Below are positions 59,023 through 64,000 of a DNA stretch of 64,000 nucleotides, piece by piece (position 1 is the first letter of the stretch; every line of letters starts with the position of its first letter). The notes under the pieces were generated by a model. The model was not told the DNA's origin and ran no database searches. It saw only the letters and a program-made list of their open reading frames with translations. The stretch is from Anaerotignum faecicola (GTDB taxonomy: Bacteria > Bacillota > Clostridia > Lachnospirales > Anaerotignaceae). The translations under genes were made by a program, and so were the position numbers. The stretch is from NCBI GenBank assembly GCA_024460105.1, contig JANFXS010000002.1:124001-188000 (forward strand), written 5' to 3'.

Positions 59023-60933
59023 TCAATTATTTTCCCTTGTTTCAATTTCTTTTTTCATCCTTGAGATAACTTCGGCCAAATCTTTCTGCCCTTCGTCTCC
59101 GCCTGCCCTTGTCCTTACGGAAACTTTGCCTGCCTCAAGGTCTTTTTCTCCGACAACGATTATATAAGGTATCCTTTCATTCCTTGCTTCCCTTATCTTA
59201 TAACCGATTTTTTCCGCCCTTAAATCGGTTTCAACCCTTATGCCGGCGGCTGAAAGTTCGCCCGCAACTTTTTCGGCATATTCTTCATATTTTTCGGAAA
59301 TCGAAAGCACCTTAGCTTGCACAGGTGAAAGCCATGTAGGAAACGCGCCTGCAAAGTGCTCAATTAAAATACCTATAAACCTTTCAATAGATCCGAAACA
59401 TACTCGGTGTATCATGACAGGACGTTTCTTTGAACCGTCTGCCGCAGTATATTCAAGATCAAAACGCTCCGGCATCTGCATATCAAGCTGTATTGTGCCG
59501 CACTGCCATGTCCTGCCAAGGGAATCTTCAAGGTGGAAATCAATTTTAGGCCCGTAGAACGCACCGTCGCCCTCGTTTACAACATAATCTATGTTATTTG
59601 CTTTAAGAGCCGCAATAAGGCCGTTTGTCGCCGTTTCCCATGCTTCGTCGCTTCCCATGCTGTCTTCGGGACGGGTTGAAAGTTCTATATGGTATTTAAA
59701 GCCAAACAGCCTGTAAACTTCGTCAATAAGAGCTATAACGCCGCTTATTTCTTCCGGTATCTGTTCTTCTGTCATGAATATATGCGCATCGTCCTGGTTA
59801 AAACAGCGCACACGCATAAGCCCGTGAAGGGCGCCGCTTTTCTCATGCCTGTGTACAAGGCCAACTTCCGCAACCCTCATGGGAAGATCCCTATATGAAT
59901 GAAGATCCTGTTTGTAAACAAGCATGCCGCCCGGGCAGTTCATAGGTTTAACGGCAAAGTCCTCATCATCAATAACCGTCGTGTACATATTATCTTTGTA
60001 ATGATCCCAGTGGCCGCTGTTCTCCCAAAGCTTCCTGCTTAATATAATAGGCGTTGAAATTTCAACATATCCGGCTCTCTTGTGTATTTCTCTCCAATAT
60101 TCCATAAGCGTATTTTTAAGCACCATGCCCTTAGGAAGGAAGAACGGGAAACCGGGGCCTTCATCAAGGAGCGCGAAAAGTTTAAGTTCCTTGCCCAATT
60201 TCCTGTGATCGCGCTTTTTAGCTTCCTCAAGAAGGTTTAAGTACGCCTCAAGCTCGCTTGCTTTAGTATAAGCAGTACCGTAAATTCTCGAAAGCATTTT
60301 ATTTTTTTCGCTTCCCCTCCAATATGCACCGGCAACGCTCATAAGCTTAACGGCTTTAACATTCTTCGTAGACATAAGGTGGGGGCCCGCGCAAAGATCC
60401 GTAAAGTCGCCTTGTTTATAGAATGAAATTTCGGAGCCTTCCGGCAGATCCTCAATCAGTTCAACCTTATAAGGTTCGCCCTTTTCCTCCATAAACTTAA
60501 CGGCTTCATCGCGAGGGAGCGTAAAACGTTCTATTTCAATATTTTCTTTTGCAATTTTCTTCATTTCCGCTTCGATTTTTTCAAGCTCGTCCTCTGTAAA
60601 AGGCGTTGCCCTGTCAAAATCATAATAAAACCCGTCGGCTATGGACGGACCGATAGCAAGCTTTGTTTCAGGAAAAAGCCTTTTCACAGCCTGTGCCATT
60701 ATATGGCTTGCCGTATGCCTGAAAGCCTTTTTCCCTTCTTCATCATCAAAAGTGCATATGCTGACTTCCGAATCCCTGTCAACCACAAAGCGTAGATCTT
60801 CCGTTTCCCCGTTTACAATACCGCAGCATGCGTTCCTTGCAAGGCCTTCGCTTATGCTTTGGGCTATTTCAAGTACGCTTACCGCCTTTTCATATTCTTT
60901 AACTACGCCGTCTTTTAAAGTTACTTTAACCAT
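59023..60933 (-). CDS. thrS: Threonyl-tRNA synthetase
   Basis: The 636-residue enzyme has an N-terminal TGS domain (MVKVTLKDGVVKEYEKAVSV), an editing domain with HTASHIMAQAVKRLFPE and GFYYDFDR, a class II core (motif 2 MRVRCFNQDDAHIF, zinc-site NCPGG, motif 3 MIHRVCFGSIERFIGILIEH) and a C-terminal anticodon domain. ATG 60933 follows AAAGGGG; an upstream start at 61002 lies in the T-box leader. Expression is controlled by that T-box. Confidence 0.97.
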   Translation of the reverse strand: MVKVTLKDGVVKEYEKAVSVLEIAQSISEGLARNACCGIVNGETEDLRFVVDRDSEVSICTFDDEEGKKAFRHTASHIMAQAVKRLFPETKLAIGPSIADGFYYDFDRATPFTEDELEKIEAEMKKIAKENIEIERFTLPRDEAVKFMEEKGEPYKVELIEDLPEGSEISFYKQGDFTDLCAGPHLMSTKNVKAVKLMSVAGAYWRGSEKNKMLSRIYGTAYTKASELEAYLNLLEEAKKRDHRKLGKELKLFALLDEGPGFPFFLPKGMVLKNTLMEYWREIHKRAGYVEISTPIILSRKLWENSGHWDHYKDNMYTTVIDDEDFAVKPMNCPGGMLVYKQDLHSYRDLPMRVAEVGLVHRHEKSGALHGLMRVRCFNQDDAHIFMTEEQIPEEISGVIALIDEVYRLFGFKYHIELSTRPEDSMGSDEAWETATNGLIAALKANNIDYVVNEGDGAFYGPKIDFHLEDSLGRTWQCGTIQLDMQMPERFDLEYTAADGSKKRPVMIHRVCFGSIERFIGILIEHFAGAFPTWLSPVQAKVLSISEKYEEYAEKVAGELSAAGIRVETDLRAEKIGYKIREARNERIPYIIVVGEKDLEAGKVSVRTRAGGDEGQKDLAEVISRMKKEIETRENN

Positions 60934-60965
60934 TTCAAATATTCCCCTTTCAAAAATAAATTTAT

Positions 60966-61218
60966 ATCCCAAAACATAAGAAAGCTCCCGCCCTTTTCCC
61001 ATGCTTTGAGAAAAAGGGACGAGAGCTGTTATTCCCGCGGTTCCACCCTAATTGTATAAAACCTCTTCATTATGGCCTTTAACGCAGCCGCGCGTGCTTG
61101 ATTAGAGCCGCTCCGGGGCAGTCTTCGTTTTGCCGGTTAATAAAAATGCTTTCAGCCGTGTCATTTTCTCTCTTTAAAAACCCTCTGCAAAACTACTTTT
61201 CCCATCATCGCTTTAACT
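60966..61218 (-). promoter_or_regulatory. T-box riboswitch of thrS
   Basis: The leader contains the T-box core AGGGTGGAACCGCGG (61,049-61,035, minus strand) that pairs with uncharged tRNA. It is followed by the terminator AGCTCTCGTCCC...GGGCGGGAGCT (stem within 60,983-61,027) and TTTCTT. Upstream, 61,060-61,218 holds the stem I region. Uncharged tRNA-Thr should stabilise the antiterminator. I did not assign the specifier codon with certainty. Confidence 0.93.
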
Positions 61219-61225
61219 ACTGTTG

Positions 61226-61253
61226 ATTATATCACATAAAACTATGCTGTCAA
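61226..61253 (-). promoter_or_regulatory. Promoter of thrS
   Basis: On the minus strand TTGACA (61,253-61,248), 16-bp spacer, TATAAT (61,231-61,226): consensus boxes directly upstream of the T-box leader. Confidence 0.85.
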
Positions 61254-61360
61254 GGCAAATTGCAAAAATAAAAAAACGCAAAGTTTCGGCAAAAATTTTA
61301 AAAATATATGGATTAAAACTTAAAATATGATATACTCTCCATTTGAGGAGATGATTTAAA

Positions 61361-62164
61361 ATGTTTTATGCAGATTACCACACACATTCGAGCTTTTCTT
61401 CCGACAGCAGCACACCCATTGAGGAAAATATAATAACGGCAATCAATATCGGCTTAAAGGAAATAGCCGTTACAGACCACATAGATTTTGACTATCCCGA
61501 TCCGGAATTTCCTTTTTTATTTGACTATGAAAAATACGCCTGTGAAATATCGCGCCTTAAAGAAAAATATAACGGCCAAATTGTCATAAGGACAGGCGTT
61601 GAAATAGGAATACAGCCCCATGTTTACGGCCTTATAGAAGAACTTGCATGCAGAAATTATTATGATTTCATAATAGGCTCAACCCACTGCGTCGATAAAT
61701 TCGACCTTTGCACCGACGAGTTTTTTAAAGGCAAATCAAAACACGAAGCCTATGCGGGATATTTCAAAGACGTGCTTAACAATGTAAAAAATACGGACTT
61801 TTTCAATGTCTACGGGCATATAGACTTTATAAACAGATACGGCGGATTTAAAGACAGAACTATGGATTACGGCGAATTCAGCTTTATAACCGACGAAATA
61901 TTAAAAACGCTTATAGAAAAAGGGAAAGGTATTGAAATTAATACTTCCGGGTTCCGTTACGGTCTCGGCCACTGCCATCCTCAGGCCGAGCTTGTAAAAA
62001 GGTATAGGGAACTCGGCGGGGAGATAATAACCGTCGGAAGCGACGCGCACGTACCAAAAGATATTGCCGCCGATTTCGATAAAGCATATCATGTGCTTAG
62101 GAAATGTGGATTTAAATACATTACAATATTTGAAAACAGGAAACCGTCGTTTATAAAAATATAA
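61361..62164 (+). CDS. PHP-domain phosphatase, histidinol-phosphatase (HisK/HisJ) family
   Basis: The 267-residue protein has metal ligands in ADYHTHSSFSSDSSTPIEEN, AVTDHIDFDYPD, RTGVEIGIQPH, IGSTHCVD, NVYGHIDFINRYG and TVGSDAHVPKDIA, the ordered motifs of PHP phosphoesterases. The 'GSTHCVD' and length fit the histidinol-phosphatase branch, but no other his gene is near, so the substrate is not proven. GAGGAG precedes ATG 61361. Confidence 0.85.
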   Translation: MFYADYHTHSSFSSDSSTPIEENIITAINIGLKEIAVTDHIDFDYPDPEFPFLFDYEKYACEISRLKEKYNGQIVIRTGVEIGIQPHVYGLIEELACRNYYDFIIGSTHCVDKFDLCTDEFFKGKSKHEAYAGYFKDVLNNVKNTDFFNVYGHIDFINRYGGFKDRTMDYGEFSFITDEILKTLIEKGKGIEINTSGFRYGLGHCHPQAELVKRYRELGGEIITVGSDAHVPKDIAADFDKAYHVLRKCGFKYITIFENRKPSFIKI

Positions 62165-62413
62165 CAGCCGCAATTACATACCAGCCTGCTCAAAACGGAT
62201 TTTAACATAATTCTAAAGGCATAACAAAGGCAATAAATTTTTAGTTTACAACATAATTTATAAATACGGCCCTAATTCATATAAGTCCCGTATATTAAAT
62301 CAGCTTTGATAAGCTTTCTTTATATCAATTTAACAATACACGTCCTTAACCTGCATTGTATTATTAGAAATTATAAGCGACGTTATGTATTTAGCGGAAG
62401 GAGGAGCCAATTT

Positions 62414-63790
62414 ATGGCTGAACAAAGTATAACCGAACTTGGCAAAAAGCCCGTAAAAACCGTGTTGTCATTATCAGTTCCGGCAATAGCCGAACAGCTT
62501 TTAACCTCGCTTGCGGGGCTTATAGATACAGCCATGGTCGGCTCTATCGGCGCGGCGGCTACTGCAAGCATCGCAATAAACATATCAACCATATGGCTTA
62601 TTGACGGCTTTATAACGGCTTCAAGCGCCGGCTCTATGTTTCTTGTTGCACGAAGTCTTGGCGAAGGCAATAAAATCATGGCTAAACGCATAACGCGGCA
62701 GTCCATAACAGTTGCCGTTATACTTGGACTTATATTGTCTTTAATTACGCTTGCAGTATCCGGATCGCTTCCTTACTGGCTCGGCGCCGAAAAAGACGTT
62801 ATCCCCCTGGCCATTACATATATGCGCATATATGGCTTTACATTTATTTTCCAAGCAATAGCGGTAACTATTTCCTCTATTTTCAGGGCGGCGGGAAATA
62901 CAAAAACGCCGTTTTTGATTAATGCCGCGGCAAACATCGCCAATATAATAGGAAACTTTCTGCTTATATATCCAACGCGTTCCGTGTTCGGAATGTCCGT
63001 ATTCGGAGCCGGTTTAGGAGTCGAAGGCGCCGCCTTATCGACGCTTATATCTAAAATACTTGCGGCAATATTTCTGCTCATATTTATAGTACGGATGAAC
63101 TCGCCTGTAAAGATCTCAATAAAAGGCGATTACCGCGTATCTATATCAAACCTAAAAAAACTGTTGGCAATCGGTATCCCCGTTGCGGCTGAAAGAAGCA
63201 CGCTTTCTATAGGCCAGGTAGCGCTGACAGGTATAGTTTCGCGCCTAGGCACCGTTGCATTGGCGGCACATTACTTAACAAATAACATAGAAAGCCTGCT
63301 GTATCTGCCGGCATACGGATTTGCTTCAACTGCAACGGCCCTTGTAGGCCAGTCGCTGGGAGCTGACAATTATTCGCTTGCCGATAAGTTTGCCGGACTG
63401 ATACTTAAAATAAACAGTATATTTATATTGTCAATATGCGTTCCGATGTTTATAGTTTCACCCTTTGTGCTCGGACTGTTTTCACCTGATCCTAATGTTA
63501 TATCACTGGGAACCATAACGTTTCGCATGACGCTTGTAACAGAAGTATTTTTTACAATCTCCGTTGTAGCAAGCGGTATATGCCGCGGCGCCGGCGACGT
63601 AAAATTCTCGCTTTGGGTTAGCATAATAGGTATGTGGGTTATCCGTATAGGCCTTGCGTATGTGATGGCATATCCTTTCGGTTTAGGGTTAATAGGAATT
63701 TGGATTGCGGTAGGTATTGACATATTTATACGCGGCATTCTTTTTATACTTAGGATAAACAGCGGAAAATGGAAATATATCTGGAGATAG
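62414..63790 (+). CDS. MATE-family efflux transporter
   Basis: The 458-residue membrane protein has 12 predicted helices and MATE phrases: LSVPAIAEQLLTSLAGLIDT, SAGSMFLVARSLGEGNKIMA, SIFRAAGNTKTPFLINAAAN and ASTATALVGQSLGADNY. An Na+- or H+-driven exporter of unknown substrate. ATG 62414 follows GGAAGGAGG; an upstream start at 62306 has no ribosome site. It is not closely similar to the island MATE at 36298. The gap 62,165-62,413 shows no gene. Confidence 0.92.
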   Translation: MAEQSITELGKKPVKTVLSLSVPAIAEQLLTSLAGLIDTAMVGSIGAAATASIAINISTIWLIDGFITASSAGSMFLVARSLGEGNKIMAKRITRQSITVAVILGLILSLITLAVSGSLPYWLGAEKDVIPLAITYMRIYGFTFIFQAIAVTISSIFRAAGNTKTPFLINAAANIANIIGNFLLIYPTRSVFGMSVFGAGLGVEGAALSTLISKILAAIFLLIFIVRMNSPVKISIKGDYRVSISNLKKLLAIGIPVAAERSTLSIGQVALTGIVSRLGTVALAAHYLTNNIESLLYLPAYGFASTATALVGQSLGADNYSLADKFAGLILKINSIFILSICVPMFIVSPFVLGLFSPDPNVISLGTITFRMTLVTEVFFTISVVASGICRGAGDVKFSLWVSIIGMWVIRIGLAYVMAYPFGLGLIGIWIAVGIDIFIRGILFILRINSGKWKYIWR

Positions 63791-63855
63791 AAAGGCCGAA
63801 AAATTTAAAACGCAGTGTGCCGACTAAGTTCAATATTTTTATGAAAACAATCTGA

Positions 63856-63878
63856 GGCTTGGAACTAAGTTCCAAGCC
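63856..63878 (+). terminator. Terminator after the MATE gene
   Basis: GGCTTGGAAC-TAA-GTTCCAAGCC, a perfect 10-bp stem followed by TTTAAAATTTT, 65 nt past the stop. 63,879-64,000 shows no gene. Confidence 0.82.
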
Positions 63879-64000
63879 TTTAAAATTTTAAATTTATTTC
63901 GTTTACAGTTTACAAACAAATACTTTATAAACTGTCTATTAATTTACCGTCTATTTTATATTAAATTCCGCAAACAAAAAACAGCGCGGCATTGTATTTA

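Overview
The window looks like the chromosome of a low-GC, spore-forming member of the Clostridia (Lachnospiraceae-like), carrying a large block of mobile DNA. Evidence for the host is the right-hand third: germination protease gpr, an uninterrupted sigK, rny, the infC-rpmI-rplT operon with an AUU start for infC, and a T-box in front of thrS. The family-level placement is inference from gene style only.

Positions 1 to about 32,090 are the right part of an integrative conjugative element (ICE), almost all transcribed leftwards. Reading from its right end leftwards: early proteins (DUF3846, AbrB-like, a protein with an ADP-ribosyltransferase-like C-terminus, DUF3849), a cytosine and an adenine DNA methyltransferase, three ArdA-like antirestriction genes, a sortase with a membrane partner, a 1927-residue SpaA-type adhesin, a VirB2-like small membrane protein, then VirB6, PrgI, a VirB4 made as two overlapping genes, an NlpC/P60 hydrolase, a HipA-like kinase, a candidate oriT, a ribbon-helix-helix accessory protein and a relaxase cut by the window edge. 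No integrase and no VirD4 coupling protein are visible. They may lie to the left.

Inside the transfer operon, about 10.7-15.7 kb is a cargo block: a class M sirtuin with its zinc-type macrodomain partner and a flavin/ferredoxin fusion protein, two HxlR-type regulators, a PPOX-family protein and an exported SnoaL-like protein.

From about 32.1 to 46.5 kb is a second block with no recombinase or transfer genes. It encodes five exported flavodoxin-family proteins (three lipoproteins, two with S-layer anchoring domains), two alcohol dehydrogenases, a cupin, a DUF4405 membrane protein, a MATE transporter, a C39-type peptidase and a LysR regulator. It is bounded on both sides by about 240-bp direct copies of one element end. 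The right copy supplies the last codons of yebC. The simplest reading is a tandem array at an attachment site in the 3' end of yebC: an ICE followed by a recombinase-less cis-mobilizable island (CIME).

From 46.5 kb to the end is ordinary chromosome: yebC, a ketopantoate-reductase-family gene, an ilvD remnant, yigZ, a cysteine-rich probable spore-surface protein, an SLH-CAP protein, rny, gpr, sigK, rpsT, rplT, rpmI, infC, thrS, a PHP phosphatase and a MATE transporter. I saw no rRNA, tRNA, CRISPR array or insertion sequence.
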